Shown: positions 42,907 through 51,074 of the stretch, piece after piece | Layout: every line of letters begins with the position of its first letter | Numbering within the stretch: the stretch's first letter is position 1 | Assembly: GCA_036502085.1 (NCBI GenBank) | Contig: DASXZD010000126.1 | Span: forward strand, 1 to 64,000 | Reading direction: 5' to 3' | DNA: 64,000 nt | Origin: PALSA-505 sp036502085 | GTDB taxonomy: Bacteria > Actinomycetota > Actinomycetes > Streptosporangiales > Streptosporangiaceae | The notes under the pieces: generated by a model | What the model was told of the DNA's origin: nothing | Databases searched by the model: none | Seen by the model: the letters and a program-made list of their open reading frames with translations, nothing else | Translations under genes and position numbers: made by a program

Positions 42907-43867
42907 TATAGCCGTACTGCCAGGCTTCGTCGTGTCCTGGCCCGATGGCCTCCCACAGTTCAGCGTGCCCGTACTCGGCCTCGACACGCTGACGAGCCGC
43001 CATCATCCCTGTGCGGATGTCCTCGGGAGTCTCGGGCTCATCGTCGTCGTGGACGATGCTCCGCACGTACCAGACCTTGTCGAAGAACTCCTTCTCCGCC
43101 TCGATGATCTCCGCGAGCGTCCGTGGCTCCTCTTCACTGATCAGGAACTCGACTTCATCCTGCTCTTGCAGGTATTCATCCCCGAACTGTTCGAGCAGCA
43201 CCTGGTGCAGCCCTTCTACCTGGTATGCGTAGCGGGATCCGGTGCCGTCGAAGAGCCCGGCCAGGTCGGGATGTGGCTGGCGGCGGTCACCGTTCGGCAC
43301 TGAGAAGTCGCGGTAGTTGGACGTGACGAACGCGTAGACATCCGAAGCGCTCGCCCCAGCGATCTGGGAGGCGTAGATCTCGATGAGCAGCGCGTCAGCC
43401 ACGCTGTTCTTATCGGAAGTGAACGGTGCCCGCTTGTCGAGCCCGCGCTGGATCGCCCGCGTGTACTCCGGCTCAGCCGGTTCGAGGATGGTCCCGCCCC
43501 GCAGCAGTTCGTCGATTTCCCGGAAGTTCTGCGGTGCTGTCGCATTGACGAGCGGGATGTGCTGCGCGGTTTCCGCGAGCCAGACGTGCTCGTGCTTGTC
43601 ACCCGCGTACTCGCGTAGCTCCCGGCGCAACTGACGGAGCCTGTCAAGGACGCTGGTCGTGACGGCCGACTCAGACCGTGGCCGGTTACGGTTGAACTCC
43701 TCGATGATGAGCGCGGGGACGAGCAGTTCCAGCTTGCCCTGGAACTTGAGGACACGAAGGGGCACGATCCACTTCTGGCCGTCCCGTCGCGTGGCCATGT
43801 CAAGCCACGCGGACGTGTCGATCAGCAGGCGCAACACGAACCGGAATGCTACGCCACGCAGCATCAC
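42842..43867 (-). CDS. PIN-like domain protein, putative ribonuclease
   Basis: 341 aa. N-terminal PIN-like domain: the first metal Asp is in LLIDTSAWLDMA (D17), followed by VPALIIEEFNRNR, the acidic cluster NSVADALLIEIYASQ and the final VYAFVTSNYRDFS. The C-terminal half is acidic and helical (EEEPRTLAEIIEAEKEFFDK; DDDEPETPEDIRTGMM). The layout matches the DUF4935 group of PIN-like nucleases. Base composition is visibly less GC-rich than the neighbours, a sign of transfer. It follows the HEPN gene by 3 bp and starts at GTG 43867 or ATG 43864. RNA cleavage is inferred. Confidence 0.75.
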   Translation of the reverse strand: MMLRGVAFRFVLRLLIDTSAWLDMATRRDGQKWIVPLRVLKFQGKLELLVPALIIEEFNRNRPRSESAVTTSVLDRLRQLRRELREYAGDKHEHVWLAETAQHIPLVNATAPQNFREIDELLRGGTILEPAEPEYTRAIQRGLDKRAPFTSDKNSVADALLIEIYASQIAGASASDVYAFVTSNYRDFSVPNGDRRQPHPDLAGLFDGTGSRYAYQVEGLHQVLLEQFGDEYLQEQDEVEFLISEEEPRTLAEIIEAEKEFFDKVWYVRSIVHDDDEPETPEDIRTGMMAARQRVEAEYGHAELWEAIGPGHDEAWQYGYISGKLATLRWVLGSEWDFLDT

Positions 43868-43870
43868 CGG

Positions 43871-44665
43871 CTAGTCAGACTGCTCAGCTATCGCTGTGGT
43901 CCTGGGGGTCCGGGCTAGCGCCTCGGATAGAGCGGTGATCTGCTCGATGTTGATCGGCTCGGGAGGTTCGTAGTACCTCTCGACGCGCCATCCCGCTACC
44001 CAGCGGGCTACCTTGCTGAGCGCTACGAGGTCTTCGAATGCTTGGACGGGTTCTCCGTCGCCTATCGAATGGTGCGCTTGGTTGCGGACGGCCTGGAACA
44101 CGCCCATTGCGAAGAGGCGGGCACCCTGCTGCAAGCTCCGGTAGGGCTCACTCTGCGGGTTGCCTGGGCAGCGCAGGCGGGGCTTGCCGGATTGGGGCGG
44201 GTCGTCGCTGAATGCCTGGGCCATGAGACCCCGGTCGGAGATGTCGTGCCGGCCTAGTCTGTTCTGGGTGTAGTTGCTGATGGCCGTGGCGGCGTCGGCA
44301 ATGGCGTGGCGGTAGTTGCCCTGGTCCCACAGCGGGAGGGCAACGTGGCGGACCAGCGGGTGGAGCATGCCCATCGGCAGCGCCGGCTGGCCGAGGGACG
44401 CGTTGACTGTGGCCATGAACTGACGGATGCTCAGCAGGCCCAGTGCGCGGTTGATCTTGCTGATCGAGGCGCGGTGCCAGGCGAGCGTCGTGCCACCGAT
44501 GGCGTCAAGCCCAAACTGGCGAAGGATCACATCGACTTGTGGGCCGTGTTCGTTCAGCTTCTCACGGGCGACCTTGCGTTCCTTCGTCCATGCAGTCGTT
44601 TTGGTGCACTCGTCGATGAGCCGCAGGTGCTCGGTGAGCACCGAGATGGCTGGCTCGGGGTCCAT
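43871..44665 (-). CDS. HEPN-type (TIGR02391/Ymh-like) putative ribonuclease
   Basis: 264 aa. The C-terminal roughly 160 residues follow the TIGR02391 pattern: LHPLVRHVALPLWDQGNYRH, AIADAATAISNYTQ, RGLMAQAF, then GARLFAMGVFQAVRNQAHHS. RNQAHH at 194-199 is the RX4H active-site motif of HEPN RNases. The N-terminal part (residues 1-95) is a helical segment of unknown role. It is the first gene of a tight pair with a PIN-like nuclease, and both have lower GC than the genome. HEPN proteins act in toxin-antitoxin, abortive infection and other antiphage systems. Confidence 0.78.
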   Translation of the reverse strand: MDPEPAISVLTEHLRLIDECTKTTAWTKERKVAREKLNEHGPQVDVILRQFGLDAIGGTTLAWHRASISKINRALGLLSIRQFMATVNASLGQPALPMGMLHPLVRHVALPLWDQGNYRHAIADAATAISNYTQNRLGRHDISDRGLMAQAFSDDPPQSGKPRLRCPGNPQSEPYRSLQQGARLFAMGVFQAVRNQAHHSIGDGEPVQAFEDLVALSKVARWVAGWRVERYYEPPEPINIEQITALSEALARTPRTTAIAEQSD

Positions 44666-44686
44666 GCGCGGAGTTTACCGACACTC

Positions 44687-44940
44687 TCAGACACCCACAG
44701 CGGAGCAGCCGGTCGCGGTGATCTCGCCCAATGCTGGCTTGTGCCCGTGCTCGTAGCTGTCGGTGGGCCGGTACTCGCGGCGGCCGGAGATCCGCGCGGA
44801 GACCATGACGATTTTCAGCGCCGACCGTGATCACGCCTTGCCAGTGCTGGTCGCGATCCCCCGCGCGTTCAGGTCCTTCGCGAGCTCGTTGAGTGACGTG
44901 GAGATGTTTTCCGGGACACCAATACTTCGGCGCCGATGGG
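44687..44940 (-). pseudogene. Serine recombinase fragment (recombinase domain) with internal stop
   Basis: The minus strand reads PENISTSLNELAKDLNARGI, ATSTGKA*SRSALKIVMVSA, RISGRREYRP. This is the conserved Recombinase domain of large serine integrases (compare LAKxLNARGIPTxxGxxWSxSTLxxIL). The stop replaces the expected Trp codon (TGA for TGG). Both ends are missing: there is no catalytic Ser domain or zinc ribbon. It marks the edge of an old integrated element next to the HEPN-PIN genes. Confidence 0.75.
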
Positions 44941-44999
44941 CCGAATAGATGTATGGCGGTTCGGGCCCCGTCACGGATGCGGTGCCGTTAGGAGGCATG

Positions 45000-47372
45000 A
45001 TGAAACAGGGATGCGGCAGGGCGGGTCTGGCTGTATTGGTCCTATTTTCGCTGATGCTCGCTGGTGCGGGCCTGTCCGCCCCGGCGGCTTTGGCGTCGGC
45101 CCAGGCCGGCCCGGCACCAGTCTCCGGCGTGCAGGCCTGGGGAGATAACAGCGCCGGGGAACTCGGCGATGGGACCCTCAGCCAGGCTCATGTGCCCGCC
45201 GGTGTTTCTGGGCTGGGCGGGGTCACGGCGATGGCCGCCGGGGCCCGGTTCAACCTGGCGCTGCGTTCGGATGGCACGGTGGTGGCGTGGGGTGCGGGCG
45301 GCTTCGGCCAGCTTGGGGACGGCCGCACCGCCGACAGCGCGATCCCGGTACCGGTGCGGGGCCTGACCGGCGTCAAGGCCGTCGCGGCCGGCGGCGGTCA
45401 CGCCCTGGCGCTGCTGTCTGATGGCACCGTGATGGCCTGGGGTGACAACGAGTTTGGCCAGCTCGGGGACGGCCGCACCGCCGGCAGCGCGGTGCCGGTG
45501 CCGGTCCAGGGGCTGACCGGGGTGCGGGCCATCGCGGCCGGTGAACTGCACAGCCTGGCCGTGCTGGCCGACGGCACGGTGATGGCCTGGGGCGATAACG
45601 GCAATGGCCAGCTCGGCGATGGGACGTTCAAGAACTCGGCTGTCCCGGTGCCCGTCGGCGGGCTGACCGGGGCCAGGACGGTGTCGGCGGGCGGGCTGTT
45701 CAGCCTGGCGCTGCTAGGCAACGGCACGGTCCGGGCGTGGGGGTCGAACATCATCGGCCAGCTCGGCAACGGCAGCCGCCGCCTGTCCAGCGATGTTCCG
45801 GTGGCGGTCAGCCACCTGCGCGGCGTGACCCAGATCTCGGCCGGGTTCTTTCACGCGCTGGCGCTGCGGGGCAGCGGCCGCGCGGCAGGCTGGGGTGACA
45901 ACTCGTTCGGGCAGCTGGGCAACACCGGCGTGGATGGTTCCAGCCATGTTCCGGTCCCGGTGATGGGGATCAGCGGGGCCAGGGCGGTGTCGGCCGGGGG
46001 CATGTTCAGCCTGGCCCTGGTCAGCGGCGGGACGGTGATGGCCTTCGGCGACAACGCCCAGGGCCAGCTGGGCGATGGGACCACCGCCGACAGCACCGCG
46101 CCGGTGCCGGTGACTGGGCTGGCGGGCATGACGCTGATCGCGGCCGGGGCCAGCCACGGCCTGGCCGCCCCGGCGGGCACCGCCGCGGTGCGGGCGACAG
46201 CCGCGGCCGGGTCGCCGAGCATCTGGCGGGCGGTGCGGACCCCGAACCCGGGCGCGCCCCCTCCGCCGGGCCTGTCGGACATCGGGTTCACCGGGGTGTC
46301 GGCCGCCACCGCCGGCGACGCCTGGGCGGTGGGCACCAACGGGCTGCATAGCACCCCGTCCCGGGCCTTCGCCGAGCACTGGACCGGCACCAGGTGGACG
46401 GCGGTCACCGTGCCCGGCCCGGCCGGCCGGCAGACCGCCTTGCAGGGGGTGCTCGATCTCGGGCCCGGCAACGCGTGGGCGGCCGGGCGCAGCTTCGGCA
46501 CCTCCGGCAGCGAGCCGTCGCGGACGCTGATCGAGCACTGGAACGGCCAGGCCTGGGCGATCGTGGCCAGTCCCGACCCGGCCGGGGGGAAGAGCGGATT
46601 CGACGAGCTCGACGCCGTGGCCGGCACCGGCCCTGCCGACCTGTGGGCGGCCGGCGACGACTTCTTCAACGGCCCCGGCGAGATCCACATGCTGTTCGAG
46701 CACTTCAACGGGACCACCTGGACCGCCACCACCACCCACATCCCCGGCATCGCCAAGTCCGTGGCGGCCATCAGCCCCGATGATGTGTGGGCCGTCGGCA
46801 CCAACCCCGACGGCACCAGATGCGGAGCCGGCGTGCCGGTCTGCAACAACACGGTGGCCGCCCACTTCAACGGCCGCACCTGGACCATGGTGCCCACCCC
46901 CGATCTGGTCACCGGCAACAATGCTCAGAACTTCCTCACCGGCGTCAGCCAGGCCGGTCCCGGCAACGTCTGGGCCAGCGGCTACGAGCAGTTCGACGGC
47001 CCGGTCGGCAACCGCTACGTCCCCTACCTGCTGCATTTCAGCCACGGCGCGGTGACCCTGGTGCGGGTGCCCGACACCGGCACCGAAGGCAGCCAGCTGC
47101 GGGCCATCACCGCCGCATCGGCCAGCGACGTGTGGGCCGTCGGCGAGACCGACGACACCGACGGGGCGCTGCGCACGATCACCGAGCACTACAACGGCAG
47201 CCACTGGTCTATCACCCCTAGCGTGGACCCCGGCGAAGCCGGCCCACTGGCCGAAAACTCACTCGACGCGGCGAGCAGCCCCGGCGGCGGCACCGTGTGG
47301 GCCCTCGGCACCCAGGACATCCTCGGCCACTGCTGCCAGCAAACCCTCGCCCTCCACACCACCGCCGGCTGA
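45000..47372 (+). CDS. Secreted RCC1-repeat protein
   Basis: 790 aa from ATG 45000 after GGAGG (44991-44995). A Sec signal peptide (GLAVLVLFSLMLAGAGLSAP, end ALASAQ) is followed by about seven RCC1 repeats at about 45-395, each with AWGDNxxGQLGDG...PVPVxGLTGVxAxAAG. These would close one seven-bladed propeller. A second half (about 410-790) repeats GPGNAWAAGR / DDVWAVGTN with intervening IEHWNGQAW and LFEHFNGTTWT, probably another propeller. Function unknown; extracellular binding is likely. It lies between two recombinase fragments, so it may be cargo. Confidence 0.85.
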   Translation: MKQGCGRAGLAVLVLFSLMLAGAGLSAPAALASAQAGPAPVSGVQAWGDNSAGELGDGTLSQAHVPAGVSGLGGVTAMAAGARFNLALRSDGTVVAWGAGGFGQLGDGRTADSAIPVPVRGLTGVKAVAAGGGHALALLSDGTVMAWGDNEFGQLGDGRTAGSAVPVPVQGLTGVRAIAAGELHSLAVLADGTVMAWGDNGNGQLGDGTFKNSAVPVPVGGLTGARTVSAGGLFSLALLGNGTVRAWGSNIIGQLGNGSRRLSSDVPVAVSHLRGVTQISAGFFHALALRGSGRAAGWGDNSFGQLGNTGVDGSSHVPVPVMGISGARAVSAGGMFSLALVSGGTVMAFGDNAQGQLGDGTTADSTAPVPVTGLAGMTLIAAGASHGLAAPAGTAAVRATAAAGSPSIWRAVRTPNPGAPPPPGLSDIGFTGVSAATAGDAWAVGTNGLHSTPSRAFAEHWTGTRWTAVTVPGPAGRQTALQGVLDLGPGNAWAAGRSFGTSGSEPSRTLIEHWNGQAWAIVASPDPAGGKSGFDELDAVAGTGPADLWAAGDDFFNGPGEIHMLFEHFNGTTWTATTTHIPGIAKSVAAISPDDVWAVGTNPDGTRCGAGVPVCNNTVAAHFNGRTWTMVPTPDLVTGNNAQNFLTGVSQAGPGNVWASGYEQFDGPVGNRYVPYLLHFSHGAVTLVRVPDTGTEGSQLRAITAASASDVWAVGETDDTDGALRTITEHYNGSHWSITPSVDPGEAGPLAENSLDAASSPGGGTVWALGTQDILGHCCQQTLALHTTAG

Positions 47373-47547
47373 CAACCACCCGCAGCGGCCCGCCCCGCGC
47401 GACCGCGATACCCAGCTGCGTGCCCGCACCGGCACGTGGTCCTGCGCCCGCACCGGACCGCCAGCCCAGGGGCGTACATCAACGACCGGCCACCCCCTTA
47501 CCGTCGCTGGGCCGGCTCGCGCACATCCGCGCCGTGCTGGCGATCCG

Positions 47548-47970
47548 GCTCGCCTGACCGGCGGTCCCGCGCACCGGGACGGGAACGCCTGGTGGCGCAG
47601 CGAGCGCCGGATCCGCCGGGCGGGCGGCTGGGGCAACCTGTCCGGGCAGGTGCCGGACGCCGAAGTGTCCTGGCCGGACGTGCCCGCCAGCTCCTACGGC
47701 GGGGAGTGCTGGGCGATCGAGGCCGACCTGCTCGATGCCCTGCCCGTCCTCGCCGCCAGAGCCCTCACCGGTGCCCCCGCCCGCCTGCTCCAAGAGCTGT
47801 ACCAGATCCTCGACCTACAGTTCCTGTACAGCAAGACCAAGAACCAGGTCACCATCCACGCCGTCCTGACCGACACCACCCCCGGCCGGCTCGCCACCCT
47901 GCTCGGCATCCCCGACAACGACCCCGCAGACCAGCCCCCGCACACGACAAACCAGCCAGACCGCAAGGTT
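47548..47970 (+). pseudogene. Chimeric remnant: replication-relaxation-like piece fused to serine-recombinase C-terminus
   Basis: One open frame without a good start. First half: GNAWWRSERRIRRAGGWGNL, VPDAEVSWPDVP and YGGECWAIEA resemble the replication-relaxation/Mob-like proteins of actinobacterial integrative elements. Second half: LLDALPVLAARALTGAPARL, LQELYQILDLQFLYSKTKNQ and VTIHAVLTDTTP is the C-terminal tail of serine recombinases. The frame then runs on without stop into the antisense of the next gene. The two halves normally belong to different proteins, so this is a recombination scar. Confidence 0.65.
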
Positions 47971-47983
47971 TCACTCCAGCGCC

Positions 47984-49510
47984 CTATGGCGTACTTATCT
48001 CTTCGCCATCACGGGCGGCGGCGTGCTGGAGGCGGATGCGGTCGGGCTTGCCGGTGGGCCCGAGCGGCAGCTCGGCCAGCAGGCGGACGGCCCGCGGGCG
48101 GAGCGGACGGGGCAGGTCTCGGTCGCATGCGGCGCGTAGGGCGTCGGCCAGGTCCGGCCTCGCATCGGCCGGGACGATCCAGGCGACCGGGCAGGCGCCG
48201 AGGACTGGGTCGGGGGCGGCGACGACGGCGGCGGCGCTGACGCCGGGCTGGGCGAGCAGGAAGTCCTCGATCTCTCTCGGGTAGATCTTCTCGCCGCCGC
48301 GGTTGATCACGTCGTCGGTGCGGCCGGCCAGGAACAGGTAGCCGTCCTGGTCGAGGTGGCCGAGGTCGCCGGTGTCGAGCCAGCCGTCGCGGCCGATCGC
48401 CCCCTCGCGGCCGCCCGCGGCGTACCGGCGGATCACGCCGCGGCCGCGGATCTGCACCCGGCCGGTCTCGAACGCGGGGCATGGCTCGTACTGCGGTCGG
48501 TCCGGCCGGGCGATCCGCAGCCGGGCGCCGGCCGGGCGGCCCGCCGAGCCGGGCTTGCGCGGGCCGTCCAGCGGGCTGGCGGTGATCATGCTGGCCGCCT
48601 CGGTCATCCCGTAGGTCTCCAGCACCGGCAGGCCGAACGCGGCCTCGAACCTGGCCAGCACCGACGGCGGCAGCGGCGCCGAGGCCGAGCGGACGAAGCG
48701 GATGCCGGGGTGCGGCGATGCCGCCGGGACAGTGGCCGACACCGGCGGGTCAGGGGCCAGCACGGGCGGGTCCAGGGCCAGCACGGCGATGATCGCGGGG
48801 ACGGCGTTGATCCAGGTGATCTGCCGCCCGGCCATCAGCGGCCAGAAGCCGCGGCGGCTGAACTTGCGGTCCAGCACCAGCGCCGCGGCCGCGCGCAGCG
48901 TGCTGAGCAGGCCGACCACCTGGGCGTTGACGTGGAACAGCGGGAGGGGGCAGTAGCCGCGGTCGGCGGCGGTCAGGCGGTGGTGGCGGGCCACGCAGTC
49001 CGCGACGTGGCCTAGCTGGTCCTCGGTGAGCAGGATGCCCTTCGGCGTGCCAGTGGTCCCGCTGGTGCACAGGAAGATGCCGCCGCCTCCGGCCAGGCCG
49101 GGCGGCGCCGACCGGCCGGCGCCCGGCGGCAGGCCTGGGCCCGGCGGCCGGAGCAGGGGCAGCCCGGGCGGCAGGCCGTCCGGGGCGTCGCAGACGGCGG
49201 CCGCTGGCCGGGCGACCGAGAGCACGCGGCCGAGGCGGGCGGCGGGCGCGGCCGGGTCCAGCGGGACCGCGACCCGGCCCGCGGCTAGCACGGCGACCAG
49301 GGCGGTGGCGTAGCTGACCGGGTCGGCGAGCCGGATGGCCACGCCGACGCCGGGCGGCACCTCGGCCTGGTCCAGGACGTGCGCCCAGCCGCGCGCCGCG
49401 CGGGCCAGCCCGGCGTAGCTGAGCCCGGCGGGTCCGCGGGCGTCCTCCAGGTAGGCCGCCGCGCCGCGGCGGGCCTTAGCCGACCGGATCCAGTCTTGTA
49501 TCACGATCAT
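47984..49510 (-). CDS. AMP-forming acyl-CoA synthetase/ligase
   Basis: 508 aa ANL-superfamily enzyme. P-loop TSGTTGTPKG at 149-158, substrate and adenine motifs FVRSASAPLPPSV, YGMTEAAS, hinge WLDTGDLGHLDQDGYLFLAG, RTDDVINRGGEKIYPREIE and the C-terminal catalytic Lys in GPTGKPDR. It activates a carboxylic acid as acyl-adenylate and then probably acyl-CoA. Last gene of the ComA-VOC-acyltransferase operon, overlapping the acyltransferase by 35 bp. It probably supplies or activates the acyl group for that pathway. Confidence 0.9.
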   Translation of the reverse strand: MIVIQDWIRSAKARRGAAAYLEDARGPAGLSYAGLARAARGWAHVLDQAEVPPGVGVAIRLADPVSYATALVAVLAAGRVAVPLDPAAPAARLGRVLSVARPAAAVCDAPDGLPPGLPLLRPPGPGLPPGAGRSAPPGLAGGGGIFLCTSGTTGTPKGILLTEDQLGHVADCVARHHRLTAADRGYCPLPLFHVNAQVVGLLSTLRAAAALVLDRKFSRRGFWPLMAGRQITWINAVPAIIAVLALDPPVLAPDPPVSATVPAASPHPGIRFVRSASAPLPPSVLARFEAAFGLPVLETYGMTEAASMITASPLDGPRKPGSAGRPAGARLRIARPDRPQYEPCPAFETGRVQIRGRGVIRRYAAGGREGAIGRDGWLDTGDLGHLDQDGYLFLAGRTDDVINRGGEKIYPREIEDFLLAQPGVSAAAVVAAPDPVLGACPVAWIVPADARPDLADALRAACDRDLPRPLRPRAVRLLAELPLGPTGKPDRIRLQHAAARDGEEISTP

Positions 49511-50657
49511 GTTCCGTTCTCTCGGGGCGGCGCGGCCGCGCGATGCGCCGTGGCAGCGCCCAGGACCAGGCGGGCCAGGGTTGGCGCGGGCGGCCGGTGA
49601 GCGGGACGGCCAGCGGGGTGCGGGCCAGCAGGCTGGTCAGCGCGACGCAGGCGAGGTAGACGAGCACGACGGTGACGGCGCAGAGCAGCGGCCAGGGCAG
49701 CGCGCCGCCCGGCCGGCCCCAGCCGATCCAGGTCAGGCCGCTGATGAACAGCATCTGGGCCAGGTAGATGCCGTACGAGTTGTCCGAGCCGGAGCGGACC
49801 GCGGCGCGCAGCCACGCTGAGCGCCGCGGATTCGCCAGGGCCACGCCCGCCAGGTACAGGCAGGCGATCGCGCCCACGTTGAACGGGATGACGCTGGGCT
49901 GGAACGGGTCGTCGCCCGCGCCCAGCGCGGTGGTCACCCCGGCCTGGGCCAGGTAGTACACGGCCTCGGCGGCCAGCGCCGCGAGCACCGTCAGCCCGAT
50001 CACCAGCCGCGCGTGACGGCGCAGCCAGCCGTCCACCGCGTCCAGGTGGAAGGCGACGACGCTGCCGCCGATCAGGTACAGCGGGTAGGTCGTGGCCTCC
50101 CGCTGCGCCTGCACGCCGGACAGGAGCGACGGCAGCAGGTGCCAGTGCATCGCGGTGACCAGCGCCACCTGCACGACCGCGGCGGCCGCGATGACCGCCG
50201 CGTGATGCCCGCTGGTCCGGCGCAGCAGCATCAGCACGAGCGGGAAGACCAGGTAGAACTGCATGATGACGAGCAGGAAGTACAGCTGGTAGTAGCCGAT
50301 CGGCACCAGCCAGGCCAGATGCTCCAGCGCGGCCGCCGGGCCGGCGTAGTGCGTCCGCGGCAGCGTGTACAGGAAGTAGATGACGGTCCAGCACAGGTAC
50401 GGGACCGCGACCGAGAGCAGCCGCCGCCGGTAGAAGCGCCCCAGGCCGGCCCGGCGCAGGTCGCGGTAGGCGTAGCTGAGCATGCACGCGGAGATGAAGA
50501 AGAAGCCCTCGCGCGCCACGTGCAGGAGCATCAGCGCGGCCCCGGCCGTGACGCTCGCGCTGGCCGGCACGAAGTAGATCAGCACGTGCGTGCTGACCAC
50601 GCCCGCCTGCTTGACCGGGCGCATGGCGTCGACATGATCCAGCCGCCGCCGCGGCAT
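49476..50657 (-). CDS. Acyltransferase-3 family membrane protein
   Basis: 393 aa with about 10 transmembrane helices. The family Arg/His region lies near the start (MRPVKQAGVVSTHVLIYFVP), followed by AREGFFFISACMLSYAYRDL, GYYQLYFLLVIMQFYLVFPL and a late SYGIYLAQMLFISGLTW segment. These proteins move acyl groups onto sugars, lipids or natural products across the membrane. The start ATG overlaps the stop of the VOC gene (TGATG), so they are translationally coupled. Confidence 0.88.
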   Translation of the reverse strand: MPRRRLDHVDAMRPVKQAGVVSTHVLIYFVPASASVTAGAALMLLHVAREGFFFISACMLSYAYRDLRRAGLGRFYRRRLLSVAVPYLCWTVIYFLYTLPRTHYAGPAAALEHLAWLVPIGYYQLYFLLVIMQFYLVFPLVLMLLRRTSGHHAAVIAAAAVVQVALVTAMHWHLLPSLLSGVQAQREATTYPLYLIGGSVVAFHLDAVDGWLRRHARLVIGLTVLAALAAEAVYYLAQAGVTTALGAGDDPFQPSVIPFNVGAIACLYLAGVALANPRRSAWLRAAVRSGSDNSYGIYLAQMLFISGLTWIGWGRPGGALPWPLLCAVTVVLVYLACVALTSLLARTPLAVPLTGRPRQPWPAWSWALPRRIARPRRPERTEHDRDTRLDPVG

Positions 50658-51064
50658 CAGTACATCATCCGCGGATCGCGGTAGTGCTTGAACTCGATCA
50701 GGTTGTCCGACGGGTCGACCAGCACGAAGGTGCGGTGTGCCTCGGCCATTCCCTCGAAGCGGGTCGAAAGGTCGCGGAAGAACGGGATCTTACGGATGAC
50801 CGCGCATTCGTGCAGGGCGTCGAACTCGGCCCGGCGGCGGAACGTGACGCCGAAGTGCCGTGGGTACAGGCTGAGCGGCCTGCGTCCCGGCGTGTCGTCC
50901 TCGCAGAGGTGGCAGACCAGCTGATCGCCGAAGAAGTCCAGCGTGATCCGGTCCGGGTAGTGCCGGGCCAGCTTGCAGCCGAGCTGGTCCACGTAGAACC
51001 GCTGCGCCGCGTCGAGGTCATGCACCGGCACGGCCAGGTGGAAGACGTCGCGGGTGGCTCGCAT
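50657..51064 (-). CDS. VOC-family dioxygenase-like protein
   Basis: 135 aa single VOC module: FHLAVPVHDLDAAQRFYVDQ (first metal His), LDFFGDQLVCHLC, HFGVTFRRRAEFDAL and the terminal FVLVDPSDNLIEFKHYRD with the metal Glu. The FKHYRD ending and length match a conserved actinobacterial group annotated as glyoxalase or extradiol-dioxygenase-like. The H, H, E metal set appears intact, so it is probably an enzyme. It lies 11 bp after the ComA-like gene in the same operon. Confidence 0.85.
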   Translation of the reverse strand: MRATRDVFHLAVPVHDLDAAQRFYVDQLGCKLARHYPDRITLDFFGDQLVCHLCEDDTPGRRPLSLYPRHFGVTFRRRAEFDALHECAVIRKIPFFRDLSTRFEGMAEAHRTFVLVDPSDNLIEFKHYRDPRMMY

Positions 51065-51074
51065 CCGCTCCCCC

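Noticed and set aside
45000..46200. Regular DNA repeats considered as a CRISPR or tandem array
   Set aside because: The periodicity is that of RCC1 protein repeats (about 50 codons) with degenerate DNA, not identical spacer-separated repeats. No CRISPR array is seen anywhere in the window.
45714..47204. 496-codon antisense frame in the RCC1 gene
   Set aside because: Shadow caused by the repeated high-GC sense sequence; no ribosome site and no family.
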